A DNA stretch of 64,000 nucleotides from Kitasatospora setae KM-6054 (GCF_000269985.1 NC_016109.1:2232001-2296000), one strand, 5' to 3'. Counted from the first letter of the stretch, positions 25,824-34,662 are shown. Notes: generated from the sequence alone by a model not told the origin. Numbers and translations are program-made.

Positions 25824-27068
25824 GTGCGAAAGAGCTCACTTCTTGTCGTGGCCGTTGCAGTAACGGGGGCGCTCACCCTCTCCGCCTGCGGTTCGCGCGG
25901 CGGCTCGGGCTCCGGCTCGGACAACGCGGGCAGCAAGACCGGGGGCACCACCAAGGTCGTCGTCGGCGTCGACTCCCCGACCAGCGGCGGCCTGTCGGCC
26001 CTGGGCCTGGGCATCCGCAACTCGGTCGAGCTGGCCACGAAGATCGCCAACGAGAAGAACTACGTCCCCGGCGTGACCTTCTCGATCGAGGCCAAGGACG
26101 ACCAGGCCAACCCGACCACCGGCAAGCAGAACGCCACCGCGCTGGTCGACAGCAAGGACGTGGTCGGCGTGGTCGGCCCGCTGAACTCCAGCGTCTCGCA
26201 GACCATGCAGAAGGTCTTCGACGACGGCAAGCTGGCCCAGGTCTCGCCGTCCAACACCAACCCGGAGCTGTCGCTCGGCGCGAAGTGGGGCGACAACCAG
26301 TTCGTCCGCCAGTACAAGTCGTACTTCCGCACCGCCACCACCGACGTGGTGCAGGGCAAGTTCGCCGCCCAGTACCTGTACAACGACGCGAAGAAGACCA
26401 AGGTCTACGTCATCGACGACAAGAAGACCTACGGCGCGGGCCTGGCCGCGATCTTCGCCGACGAGTTCAAGAAGCTCGGCGGCACCGTGGTCGGCAGCGA
26501 CCACATCAACCCGGGCGACAAGGACTTCTCCGCGGTCGCCACCAAGGTCGCCTCCTCCGGCGCCGACTCGGTCTACTACGGCGGCGAGTACCCGGACGCC
26601 GGCCCGCTCAGCGACCAGCTGAAGAAGGGCGGCGCCAAGGTCCCGCTGTTCGGCGGCGACGGCATCTACGACCCGGAGTTCGTCAAGCTCGCCAACGGCA
26701 ACGGCGAGGGCGACCTGGCCACCTCGGTCGGCGTGCCGGTCGAGGAGCTGGACACCGCCAAGGAGTTCGTCGCCAACTACGCCAAGGCCGGCTACAAGGA
26801 CGCGTACGCGGCCTACGGCGGCTACTCGTACGACGCCGCCTGGTCGATCATCGAGGCGGTCAAGGCCGCGGTCGACCACAACGGCGGCAAGGTGCCCGCC
26901 GACCTGCGCACCAAGGTGCTGGACGAGCTCGGCAAGGTGAAGTTCACCGGCGTCACCGGCCCGGTCTCGTTCGACCAGTACGGCGACACCACCAACAAGC
27001 AGCTGACCGTGTACAGCGTCCAGGGCGGCGCCTGGAAGAAGGTCAAGAGCGGTACCTACAGCGGCTGA
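25824..27068 (+). CDS. livK: Branched-chain amino acid ABC transporter, substrate-binding lipoprotein
   Basis: A 414-residue periplasmic-type binding protein (Peripla_BP_6) anchored as a lipoprotein: signal peptide with lipobox LSAC (Cys about residue 22), then a Gly/Ser linker and the two-lobed fold (VGVDSPTSGGLSALGLGIRNSVELA). GTG 25824 follows AGAAGGAG by 9 bases; the frame is open from 25548 but non-coding upstream. First gene of the liv cluster; a big hairpin after it suggests it is made in excess over the permease genes. Lipidation by the lgt product encoded at 50189 is expected. Confidence 0.95.
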   Translation: MRKSSLLVVAVAVTGALTLSACGSRGGSGSGSDNAGSKTGGTTKVVVGVDSPTSGGLSALGLGIRNSVELATKIANEKNYVPGVTFSIEAKDDQANPTTGKQNATALVDSKDVVGVVGPLNSSVSQTMQKVFDDGKLAQVSPSNTNPELSLGAKWGDNQFVRQYKSYFRTATTDVVQGKFAAQYLYNDAKKTKVYVIDDKKTYGAGLAAIFADEFKKLGGTVVGSDHINPGDKDFSAVATKVASSGADSVYYGGEYPDAGPLSDQLKKGGAKVPLFGGDGIYDPEFVKLANGNGEGDLATSVGVPVEELDTAKEFVANYAKAGYKDAYAAYGGYSYDAAWSIIEAVKAAVDHNGGKVPADLRTKVLDELGKVKFTGVTGPVSFDQYGDTTNKQLTVYSVQGGAWKKVKSGTYSG

Positions 27069-27107
27069 TCCGCCCCTTCCCCCACGCGCAAGACAGACAG
27101 CCGTGTC

Positions 27108-27162
27108 GGCGGAGGACCGCCCCTGCCCGGCGGGACCGGCCAGGCAGGGGCGGCCCTCCGCC
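27108..27162 (+). terminator. Hairpin between livK and livH
   Basis: Arms 27108-27127 and 27143-27162 pair over 20 bp with one mismatch (15-base loop). It lies 39 bases after livK and 22 before the livH ribosome binding site. It should act as a partial terminator or mRNA stabiliser, so that the binding protein outnumbers the membrane parts. Confidence 0.8.
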
Positions 27163-27194
27163 TTCTCGTACCCCCCTATCCACGGAGGCCCGCG

Positions 27195-28124
27195 GTGCAC
27201 GAACTGCCGCAAAACCTGGCCAACGGACTGATGCTCGGCCTGATGTACGGCCTGATCGCCATCGGCTACACGATGGTCTACGGCATCGTCCAGCTCATCA
27301 ACTTCGCCCACGGCGAGATCTTCATGATCGGCGGTTTCGGCGCGCTGACCGCCTACGCGGCGCTGCCGCAGGGCACCTCACTCTGGCTGGCGCTGCCGGT
27401 CATGATCCTCGGCGGTGTGCTCGCCTCCGTGCTCACCGCCACCGCCGCCGAGCGCTTCGCCTACCGGCCGCTGCGCGGGGCGCCGCGGCTGGCGCCGCTG
27501 ATCACCGCGATCGGCCTGTCGATCGCGCTCCAGCAGGTGGTGTGGGCGTTCTACCCGGACGGCAAGAAGGCGCTGTCCTTCCCGCAGTTCGCCGGCGACC
27601 CGATCGGGCTGGGCGCCTTCCACCTCCAGCGCAACGACCTGTTCCTGCTGGCGGCGGCGCCGCTGTGCATGCTGGTGCTGGCCACCTTCGTCCGGCTGAC
27701 CCGGACCGGCCGGGCCATGCAGGCCACCGCGCAGGACCCGGACACCGCCAAGCTGATGGGCGTCGACACCGACCGGATCATCGTGATCGCGTTCGCGCTG
27801 GGCGCGGCCTTCGCCGCCGTCGCGGCGGTCGCGCACGGCCTGCGCTACGGCCAGGTCGACTTCACGATGGGCTTCCTGGCCGGCCTGAAGGCGTTCACGG
27901 CGGCCGTGCTGGGCGGCATCGGCAACATCTACGGCGCGATGCTGGGCGGTCTGGTGCTCGGCATCGCCGAGTCGCTGGCGACCGCGTACATCCAGGACGT
28001 GCCGGGCATGCACCAGCTCGGCGGCGGCGCCTGGGCCAACGTCTGGGCGTTCGTGCTGCTGATCGTGGTGCTGCTGGTGCGTCCCCAGGGCCTGCTGGGC
28101 CAGCGCGTAGCGGATCGGGTGTGA
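27195..28124 (+). CDS. livH: Branched-chain amino acid ABC transporter permease LivH
   Basis: A 309-residue inner-membrane permease of the BPD_transp_2 family with about eight TM helices. Landmarks: NGLMLGLMYGLIAIGYTMVYGIVQLINFAHGE at the start and GLKAFTAAVLGGIGNIYGAMLGG (the EAA-like coupling loop). GTG 27195 is preceded by GGAGG (27184-27188). Its stop overlaps the livM start (GTGA at 28121-28124). Confidence 0.95.
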   Translation: MHELPQNLANGLMLGLMYGLIAIGYTMVYGIVQLINFAHGEIFMIGGFGALTAYAALPQGTSLWLALPVMILGGVLASVLTATAAERFAYRPLRGAPRLAPLITAIGLSIALQQVVWAFYPDGKKALSFPQFAGDPIGLGAFHLQRNDLFLLAAAPLCMLVLATFVRLTRTGRAMQATAQDPDTAKLMGVDTDRIIVIAFALGAAFAAVAAVAHGLRYGQVDFTMGFLAGLKAFTAAVLGGIGNIYGAMLGGLVLGIAESLATAYIQDVPGMHQLGGGAWANVWAFVLLIVVLLVRPQGLLGQRVADRV

Positions 28125-30103
28125 GCGCGATGACCGACCTCTCGACCCCAGAGACCCTCCACGAGGGCACCCACGAGACCTCCCGGGTGCTGCCGCTGCC
28201 CGCGCACCTCGCGCTCGGCGCGACGGTGGCCGGCGGCGTGCTGGCCGCCGCGTCCGCGGCGATGTCCTGGACCTGGACGGCGGACTTCCCCGGCGACCTG
28301 ACCTTCTACGGCTCCCCGGCCGGCCTGCAGTGGCTGGCGCTGGCCGGCGGCCTGCTGACCGCGCTGCTGGCACTGGCGGCCCGCGGGCTGAAGGGCCTGC
28401 GCTGGCTGAGCCCGTCCGGCGGCCACAACGGCGTGCTGTTCGCCGCGCTCGGCACCTTCGCGGTGTGCTGGTACGCGGTGGTGGCGATCGCCGTCGAGCT
28501 GAACGGCCTGGTCAACCTCGACCCGGGCGGCTGGCTGGCCGCCGTCGGCTCGCTGCTCGCCGTGGTCGGTGCGCTCGGCCTGCCGCTGGACCGCCGCCGC
28601 ACCGTCCGCCACCGCGAGCTGCACTGGGGCCTGTACGTGGTACTGGGCGTCTCGGCGCTGCTCCGGGTCGGCTTCGGCCAGGGCTGGGCGCTGGACGCGG
28701 TGCCGCCGGGCGTCCGCCCGCTGTTCTCCGAGAACCTGTGGTTCTTCGTCGCGCTGCCCGCCGCGATCGCGGCCTTCCGGCTCTGGCGGCTGCTGGACGG
28801 CCGGCTGCGGCTGGGCCGGATCGAGCGCCCGCTGCCGGCCGCCCGGAGGCTGCCCGGCTGGGCGGAGATCCTGGTGGTGACCGCGGTGTTCGCGGTCGGC
28901 CTGGGCGTGGTCGAGTTCGGCGTCTCCACCGAGTACGGCGAGCTGTTCGTCGGCTTCCTGCTGCTGGCCGCGTTCGCCACCGCGGCGCTGCTGGCCTCCG
29001 GCGCGGTCGGCCGGCTGCGCGAACTGACCGCGCGGCACCGGGCGGTGACCACCGGCGCGGCCTTCGCGGCGGCGGGCGCGTTCCCGTTCACCCAGAACAG
29101 CGAGACGTACGTGCTGATCGGCACGAACATCCTGATCTTCGCGACGGTGGCGCTCGGCCTGAACGTGGTGGTCGGCCTGGCCGGCCTGCTGGACCTCGGC
29201 TACGTGGCCTTCCTCGGGGTCGGCGCGTACGCGGCGGCGCTGGTGTCGGGCTCGCAGTTCTCGGTGTTCAGCGGCGTGCACCTGCCGTTCCCGGTCGCGG
29301 TGCTGATCGGCGCGCTGGCGGCGCTGGTGTTCGGCGTGGTGATCGGCGCGCCGACGCTGCGGCTGCGCGGCGACTACCTGGCGATCGTGACGCTGGGCTT
29401 CGGCGAGATCTTCCGGATCGCGATGAACAACCTGGACGGCCGCTCCGGCCCGAGCCTGACCAACGGCCCGAACGGCATCGCGGCGATCCCGGACGTCAAC
29501 CTGTTCGGCTTCGACTTCGGCCAGGCGCACGACTTCGGGGCGCTGCACCTCGGCAAGAACGGCAACTACCTGCTGCTGATGCTGGTCGCCACCGCGGTCG
29601 TGGTGACGGTGTTCGGCCGGGTCGCCAACTCCCGGATCGGCCGGGCCTGGGTGGCGATCAGGGAGGACGAGACGGCGGCCGAGGCGATGGGCATCAACGG
29701 CTTCCGGGTGAAGCTGATCGCCTTCGCGCTGGGCGCGACGCTGGCCGGCCTGGCGGGCGCGGTGCAGGCGCACGTGTCGGGCGCGGTCTCGCCCGACCAG
29801 TACCTGTTCAGCAGCCCGACGCCGCCCAACTCGGCGTTCCTGCTGGCCGCGGTGATCCTCGGCGGCATGGGCACCATCAGCGGCCCGCTGGTGGGCGCGG
29901 CGCTGCTGTTCCTGATCCCGGCGAAGCTGGAGTTCCTGCAGTCCTACCAGCTGCTGGCGTTCGGCGTGGCGCTGATCCTGCTGATGCGCTTCCGCCCGGA
30001 GGGCCTGATCCCCAACCGGCGGCAGCAGTTGGAGTACCACGAGGCGCACCTGCCCGCGCAGGCCGCCCCGATCGACGACGTACCGACCAAGGCTGGGGCG
30101 TGA
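28121..30103 (+). CDS. livM: Branched-chain amino acid ABC transporter permease LivM (N-terminally extended)
   Basis: A 660-residue permease. The C-terminal half (from about residue 330) is the conserved LivM core (LNVVVGLAGLLDLGYVAFLGVGAYAAAL, LRGDYLAIVTLGFGEI, AFLLAAVILGGMGTISGP). The N-terminal half adds about six more hydrophobic segments not found in the shorter E. coli LivM (about 425 residues); such extensions are seen in other actinomycetes. The GTG overlapping the livH stop (GTGA) was chosen; ATG 28130 is also possible. Ends in GTGA overlap with livG. Confidence 0.92.
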   Translation: MSAMTDLSTPETLHEGTHETSRVLPLPAHLALGATVAGGVLAAASAAMSWTWTADFPGDLTFYGSPAGLQWLALAGGLLTALLALAARGLKGLRWLSPSGGHNGVLFAALGTFAVCWYAVVAIAVELNGLVNLDPGGWLAAVGSLLAVVGALGLPLDRRRTVRHRELHWGLYVVLGVSALLRVGFGQGWALDAVPPGVRPLFSENLWFFVALPAAIAAFRLWRLLDGRLRLGRIERPLPAARRLPGWAEILVVTAVFAVGLGVVEFGVSTEYGELFVGFLLLAAFATAALLASGAVGRLRELTARHRAVTTGAAFAAAGAFPFTQNSETYVLIGTNILIFATVALGLNVVVGLAGLLDLGYVAFLGVGAYAAALVSGSQFSVFSGVHLPFPVAVLIGALAALVFGVVIGAPTLRLRGDYLAIVTLGFGEIFRIAMNNLDGRSGPSLTNGPNGIAAIPDVNLFGFDFGQAHDFGALHLGKNGNYLLLMLVATAVVVTVFGRVANSRIGRAWVAIREDETAAEAMGINGFRVKLIAFALGATLAGLAGAVQAHVSGAVSPDQYLFSSPTPPNSAFLLAAVILGGMGTISGPLVGAALLFLIPAKLEFLQSYQLLAFGVALILLMRFRPEGLIPNRRQQLEYHEAHLPAQAAPIDDVPTKAGA

Positions 30104-30951
30104 GCACCGTGACCACCGACACCGCTCCCGCCCCCGGCCCGGCCCCCGCGCCGGCCGCCCCGCCCGTGCTGGAAGCCTCCGGCGTGGTGATGCGCTTCGG
30201 CGGCCTGACCGCCGTCGGCGGCGTCGACCTGACGGTCCGGCAGGGCGAGATCGTCGGCCTGATCGGCCCGAACGGGGCCGGCAAGACGACCTTCTTCAAC
30301 TGCCTGACCGGGCTGTACGTGCCGACCGAGGGCACCGTGGCCTACAAGGGCCGGGTGCTGCCGCCGAAGCCGCACCTGGTGACCCAGGCCGGCATCGCCC
30401 GGACCTTCCAGAACATCCGGCTGTTCGCCAACATGACGGCGCTGGAGAACGTCCTGGTCGGCCGGCACACCCGCACCAGGGAGGGACTGTTCTCGGCGAT
30501 CCTGCGCGGCCCGGGCTACCGGCGGGCCGAGGCGGAGAGCCGGGAGCGGGCCCGCGAACTGCTGGAGTTCTGCGGCCTCGGCGCCAAGGCCGACCACCTG
30601 GCCCGGAACCTGCCGTACGGCGAGCAGCGCAAGCTGGAGATCGCCCGGGCACTGGCGTCCGAACCCGGCCTGCTGCTGCTGGACGAGCCGACCGCGGGCA
30701 TGAACCCGCAGGAGACCCGGGCCGCCGAGGAGCTGGTCTTCGCGATCCGGGACCTGGGGATCGCGGTGCTGGTGATCGAGCACGACATGAAGTTCATCTT
30801 CAACCTGTGCGACCGCACCGCGGTGCTGGTGCAGGGCCGGAAGATCGTCGAGGGCGACCGGGAGACCGTCCAGAACGACGAACGGGTGGTCACCGCCTAC
30901 CTGGGCGCCCCGCTCGAAGGAACCACCGCAGCTCAGGAGGACGGCCAGTGA
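30100..30951 (+). CDS. livG: Branched-chain amino acid ABC transporter ATP-binding protein LivG
   Basis: A 283-residue ATPase. An Ala/Pro linker (residues 7-22) precedes the ABC domain: Walker A GPNGAGKTT, Q-loop FQNIRLF, an ABC signature variant LPYGEQRK, Walker B LLLLDEPTAG and H-switch VIEHDM. The C-terminal LivG/BCA_ABC_TP tail (GRKIVEGDRETVQND) is present. GTG start overlaps the livM stop, and its own stop overlaps livF, so the four permease/ATPase genes are translationally coupled. Confidence 0.95.
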   Translation: MSTVTTDTAPAPGPAPAPAAPPVLEASGVVMRFGGLTAVGGVDLTVRQGEIVGLIGPNGAGKTTFFNCLTGLYVPTEGTVAYKGRVLPPKPHLVTQAGIARTFQNIRLFANMTALENVLVGRHTRTREGLFSAILRGPGYRRAEAESRERARELLEFCGLGAKADHLARNLPYGEQRKLEIARALASEPGLLLLDEPTAGMNPQETRAAEELVFAIRDLGIAVLVIEHDMKFIFNLCDRTAVLVQGRKIVEGDRETVQNDERVVTAYLGAPLEGTTAAQEDGQ

Positions 30952-31664
30952 CCGCTCTGCTGGAGGTCGAGGACCTCCGTGTCGCCTACGGCAAGATCGA
31001 GGCCGTCAAGGGCATCTCGTTCACCGTCGACCAGGGCGAGGTCACCACCCTGATCGGCACCAACGGCGCCGGCAAGACCACCACCCTGCGCACCCTGTCC
31101 GGGCTGCTCCGGCCGACCTCCGGCAAGGTGCTGTTCGACGGGCAGGCGATCGACACGGTGCCCGCGCACCGGATCGTCGCGCTCGGCCTGGCCCACTCGC
31201 CCGAGGGCCGGCACATCTTCCCCCGGATGACCATCGAGGAGAACCTGCTGCTGGGCGCGTTCCTGCGACGCGACTCGGCGGGCATCGCCGAGGACGTCGA
31301 ACGGGCCTGCACGCTGTTCCCGATCCTCGCGGAGCGGCGCAGGCAGGCCGCGGGCACCCTCTCCGGCGGCGAGCAGCAGATGCTGGCGATGGGGCGGGCC
31401 CTGATGTCCCGGCCCAAACTGCTGATGCTGGACGAGCCGTCGATGGGCCTGTCGCCGCTGATGATGCAGAAGATCATGGCGACCATCGTCGAACTGAAGG
31501 CCGCCGGCACCACCATCCTGCTGGTGGAGCAGAACGCCCAGGCGGCGCTCTCGCTCTCGGACCGGGCGTACGTGATGACCACCGGCCGGATCACGCTCTC
31601 CGGCACCGGCGCCGAGCTGCTGCACGACGAGTCGGTCCGCCGGCAGTACCTCGGCGAGGACTGA
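30948..31664 (+). CDS. livF: Branched-chain amino acid ABC transporter ATP-binding protein LivF
   Basis: A 238-residue ATPase with Walker A GTNGAGKTT, signature LSGGEQQM, Walker B LLMLDEPSMG and VEQNAQ(A) at the switch, ending in the LivF-type ...YLGED. AGGAGG (30935-30940) lies 7 bases before the GTG. Last gene of the cluster; a perfect 19-bp hairpin follows it. Confidence 0.95.
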   Translation: MTALLEVEDLRVAYGKIEAVKGISFTVDQGEVTTLIGTNGAGKTTTLRTLSGLLRPTSGKVLFDGQAIDTVPAHRIVALGLAHSPEGRHIFPRMTIEENLLLGAFLRRDSAGIAEDVERACTLFPILAERRRQAAGTLSGGEQQMLAMGRALMSRPKLLMLDEPSMGLSPLMMQKIMATIVELKAAGTTILLVEQNAQAALSLSDRAYVMTTGRITLSGTGAELLHDESVRRQYLGED

Positions 31665-31676
31665 CCCGGGCCGGCC

Positions 31677-31724
31677 CGCGCCGGTGCCCCCGTCCCCGGT
31701 GGGGAGGACGGGGGCACCGGCGCG
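31677..31724. terminator. Bidirectional terminator between livF and the ANTAR gene
   Basis: A perfect 19-bp stem (31677-31695 with 31706-31724) and a 10-base loop lie between two convergent genes, 12 bases after livF and 24 after the ANTAR gene stop, so it can end both transcripts. Confidence 0.88.
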
Positions 31725-31748
31725 TGCGCGAGCGCGGGCGGCGGGGGC

Positions 31749-32402
31749 TCAGCCCTCGGCCGTCTCGGCCTTCTTGCGGTCCTGGGCGGCGCCCTCCTCG
31801 ATCACGGCCTCGGCGACGGCGGCCATCGTCATCCGGCGGTCCATCGAGGTCTTCTGGATCCAGCGGAACGCGGCGGGCTCGTTCAGACCGAACTTGGTCT
31901 GCAGGACGCTCTTCGCCCGGTCGACCAGCTTGCGGGTCTCCAGCCGCTGCGAGAGGTCCGCGATCTCCTGCTCCAGGGTGCGCATCTCGGTGTAGCGGGA
32001 GACCGCCATCTCGATCGCCGGCACCAGGTCGCTCTTGCTGAACGGCTTGACGATGTACGCCATCGCGCCGGCGTCACGGGCCCGGTCGACCAGCTCGCGC
32101 TGCGAGAACGCGGTCAGCATCAGCACCGGGGCGAGGTGCTGCTCGTGGATCCGCTCGGCGGCCGAGAGGCCGTCCAGCACGGGCATCTTGACGTCCAGGA
32201 TGGCCAGGTCGGGCTTGAGCTCCTCGACCAGCCTGACCGCCGTCTCGCCGTCACCGGCCTCACCGACGACGGTGTAGCCCTCCTCCTCCAGCATCTCCTT
32301 CAGGTCGAGGCGGATCAGCGCCTCGTCCTCGGCGATGACGATTCGGGTGATCTGGGGCGAGTCGGTGTCAAGCGGCTGGGGCTGCTCGTCGGGGGTGCTC
32401 AC
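31749..32402 (-). CDS. ANTAR-domain response regulator (transcription antiterminator)
   Basis: A 217-residue response regulator. The receiver domain has the acidic pair EDE, phospho-acceptor Asp about residue 70 (ILDVKMP), and the conserved Thr and Lys (LTAF, IVKPF). An alpha-helical linker leads to the ANTAR RNA-binding domain (about residues 150-205: LVDRAKSVLQTKFGLNEPAAFRWIQKTSMDRR). ANTAR proteins bind paired hexaloop RNA hairpins and prevent termination. GTG 32402 follows GAGGAG by 4-5 bases; ATG 32432 would add a poorly conserved tail. Similar to mycobacterial PdtaR; no histidine kinase is adjacent. Confidence 0.92.
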   Translation of the reverse strand: MSTPDEQPQPLDTDSPQITRIVIAEDEALIRLDLKEMLEEEGYTVVGEAGDGETAVRLVEELKPDLAILDVKMPVLDGLSAAERIHEQHLAPVLMLTAFSQRELVDRARDAGAMAYIVKPFSKSDLVPAIEMAVSRYTEMRTLEQEIADLSQRLETRKLVDRAKSVLQTKFGLNEPAAFRWIQKTSMDRRMTMAAVAEAVIEEGAAQDRKKAETAEG

Positions 32403-32494
32403 GGGGCTCCTCGGTCCGGCGGGGTGCTGCATGCATGAGCCTACTCAGCTGCGACCGGGAGCGCGCACAGGGTATCCTTCTCCCACCCAGCCTC

Positions 32495-32577
32495 GCCGGG
32501 TTGGTGGAACGGCATACACGGATGTCTCAAACACATCTGCCCGAGAGGGCTTGCGGGTTCGAATCCCGCACCCGGCA
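32495..32577 (+). tRNA. tRNA-Leu (anticodon CAA)
   Basis: Acceptor GCCGGGT (32495-32501) pairs with ACCCGGC (32570-32576); the anticodon stem is GATGT/ACATC with loop CTCAAAC, so the anticodon CAA (32528-32530) reads UUG. The long variable arm (TGCCCGAGAGGGCTT) and T arm GCGGG-TTCGAAT-CCCGC are typical of class II leucine tRNA. The 3' CCA is not encoded. TATCCT at 32473-32478 may be its -10 element. Confidence 0.95.
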
Positions 32578-32685
32578 CCCACGATCGCCTTTCGGTCGAA
32601 CCGCACGACCGCCCACGGCTCACCTCTTGGAGTGAAGCCCGGCGGCCCCGCCCCTCGCGGGCCTCCCACCGGGCAAGCTGCCCCC

Positions 32686-33490
32686 ATGGTGGAGCGATCG
32701 ATCCGAGACCAGGCGACCCACCTGCTGCGCCAGGGCGTCTCGAACGCCGACGTCGCCCGGAGGCTGGGCGTGCCGAGCGGCACGGTCGCGTGGTGGAAAC
32801 ACCGCGACCTCGCCGGACGGGGCATGCTCCCCGGCCGGAAACGGTCGACCTGCCCCCGCTGCTTCGGCGATCCCCTCGACGGCCCCGCCTACTGCTACCT
32901 CCTCGGCCTCTACCTCGGGGACGGCCACATCACGCACCCCGCGCGGCACCGCAGCCCGGCCCTCTCGATCACCTGCGACGACAAGTGGCCCGGGGTGGCG
33001 GACTCCGTCGAGCGGGCCATGCGCCTCCGTCGAGCGGGCCATGCGCGTGGTGCTGCCCCACAACCGGCCGTGCCGGGTCCGCCGTACCGGCTGCCACGAC
33101 GTCAAGGTCTACTCGACCCACCTGGTCTGCCACTTCCCCCAGCACGGTCCCGGGAAGAAGCACGAGCGCCCCATCGTCCTCGAACCCTGGCAGCGGGAAC
33201 TGACCGACCGCCACCCCTGGGAGCTGCTGCGCGGGCTGATCCACTCCGACGGCTGCCGGATCACCAACCGGGCGACCCGGACGGTGCGCGGCGAGGTCCG
33301 GCGCCACGCATACCCGCGGTACCTCTTCACCAGCACCTCGCCCGACATCGTGCGGCTGTTCACCGGCACCCTTGATGCCGTCGGCGTGCCGTGGAAATCG
33401 AACCGGCGGGCGTCCGGAGCGGTGAACGTCTCGATCGCCCGCCGGGCCGCCGTGGAACTCCTGGACGCGCACGTCGGCCCGAAGGACTGA
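32686..33490 (+). pseudogene. HTH/LAGLIDADG-like gene broken by a 22-bp tandem duplication
   Basis: The first part encodes an HTH (LLRQGVSNADVARRLGVPSGTVAWWKHRD), a CPRC pair and a LAGLIDADG-like helix (LLGLYLGDG). At 33003-33024 and 33025-33046 the same 22 bases occur twice in a row, shifting the frame. Removing one copy gives one uninterrupted 260-residue protein whose second half carries a second LAGLIDADG-like helix (LLRGLIHSDG) and ends at 33490. As it stands, the first frame runs on to 33375 as an unrelated tail, and the second half could only start at ATG 33041. The intact family looks like a DNA-binding protein of the homing-endonuclease fold beside tRNA-Leu; its function is unknown. 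The lesion is recent, since no other defect is seen. Confidence 0.8.
33003..33046. repeat. Exact 22-bp tandem duplication
   Basis: Unit starts CTCCGTCGAGCGGGCCATGC and ends GC; copies 33003-33024 and 33025-33046 are identical. 22 is not a multiple of 3, so the surrounding gene is frameshifted. Slipped-strand loss of one copy would restore it. Confidence 0.95.
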
Positions 33491-33536
33491 CGGTGCGGGC
33501 GCCGACCGGGGCCGTCGCGCTGCCCGGCGCCCTCGC

Positions 33537-34469
33537 TCACCCCGCCAGCAGCGTGAGCACCGCCGGGTCGTCCGGCTGCTGGGCGTCCGCCGCTTCCAGG
33601 GTGTAGGTGCCGGCGGTGTCGCCGTAGAAGTCGAACCAGGCGGCCAGGCTGACGGCGTCCGGGCGGTCGGGGTAGGCGGCGGTGCTGATCGGGACGGTGG
33701 GGGCGAGGCGGCGGCCGTCGGGGAGGGTGAGGCGCAGCAGCAGGTGGTCGGCGGTGGTGTCGGCGGGGGCGTCGAAGAGGAGTTCGACGGTGTGCTGGCC
33801 GGGTTTGGGGGCGCGCAGCGGGCGGGGGCTGAACGGGGTGGTGCCGAGCAGGACGACGGGGGCGGCGGTGGGGCTGCCGGTGCAGTCGTCGCGCAGTCGG
33901 GCGTCGGCCAGGGCCAGCCGGAACCGTCCGGTGGCGAGGTGGTCGGCGGACGGGCGGAGCGGGGTGGGGCGCAGGTCGACGGCGTTCTGGCCGCTGTGCT
34001 CGCCGATCGGGATGACGGCGCGGGCGGCGCCGGGCGCGGTGAGCACCAGCGCGAGCCGGTCGGGGTCGAGCGGCTGGCCGGGGGTGCCGACGTCCTGCAC
34101 GGTGGCGGTCAGTGAGGCCCGGCCGAACGGTGGCGGGTTGACCTCCAGCGGGCCGCTGACGGCGACGCCGTCCGCTTCCAGGGCGACCTTGGGCAGTGCG
34201 GCGGCGACCGGTACCGGCGACTCGACGCCGACGTCCAGGACGAGTTGGGCCTCGGTCCGGCCGTCCGTCCCGACGGTGGTGGTGACCCGGGTGAGCCGGT
34301 AGGAGCTGCCGCCCCACCAGGCGGTCCGGTCCAGGGCCACGGCGCGCACGGCGGGGGTCATCGGGCTGGGTGAGGCGGCCGTCCGCAGGGTGTCCGCCCC
34401 GTAGGGGGTGCAGCCGGCGGCGAGCAGCGCCGCGACGCAGGACACCACGGCAGTGCGGCGGCGTATCAA
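33537..34469 (-). CDS. Lipoprotein of unknown function
   Basis: A 310-residue exported lipoprotein: Arg-rich start (MIRRRT), hydrophobic stretch and lipobox LAAGC (Cys about residue 20). The mature part is beta-rich, with DLDV-like repeats (AQLVLDVGVESPVPVAAALPKVAL, LALVLTAPGAARAVIPI, HLLLRLTLPDGRRLAPTVPI), suggesting immunoglobulin-like or bacterial cell-surface domains. The start is TTG 34469, preceded by GGGGGGAAGAAG. No family was recognised. Stands alone before pyk. Confidence 0.75.
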   Translation of the reverse strand: MIRRRTAVVSCVAALLAAGCTPYGADTLRTAASPSPMTPAVRAVALDRTAWWGGSSYRLTRVTTTVGTDGRTEAQLVLDVGVESPVPVAAALPKVALEADGVAVSGPLEVNPPPFGRASLTATVQDVGTPGQPLDPDRLALVLTAPGAARAVIPIGEHSGQNAVDLRPTPLRPSADHLATGRFRLALADARLRDDCTGSPTAAPVVLLGTTPFSPRPLRAPKPGQHTVELLFDAPADTTADHLLLRLTLPDGRRLAPTVPISTAAYPDRPDAVSLAAWFDFYGDTAGTYTLEAADAQQPDDPAVLTLLAG

Positions 34470-34613
34470 GCTGCTTCTTCCCCCCGATCACGGCGCGGGC
34501 GCGACCCCGGGCACCCGCCCGGGTCATGCTACCGACAACCTCCCGGGGGCCGGGGCATCCGCCCGACAGGTTGCCGGGGCTCGGGCCGCCGCCCTGACAG
34601 GTCGTCAAACGGC

Positions 34614-34649
34614 GGCGGGGTCCGCCCCCGTCCGGGTGCGGACCCCGCC
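34614..34649 (-). terminator. pyk terminator
   Basis: A perfect 12-bp stem (34614-34625 with 34638-34649), 12-base loop, 14 bases after the pyk stop. Confidence 0.8.
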
Positions 34650-34662
34650 GGTGGCGCGGAGC

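Noticed and set aside
27929..30049. 706-codon minus-strand frame across livM
   Set aside because: Composition is Gln/Arg/His-rich with no homology; it is the mirror of livM codons.
32435..32635. Small frame crossing tRNA-Leu
   Set aside because: It reads through the tRNA and has no ribosome binding site.
32495..33490. Integrative element at tRNA-Leu
   Set aside because: No integrase, excisionase or repeat of the tRNA end was found; only the HTH/LAGLIDADG-like gene lies there.
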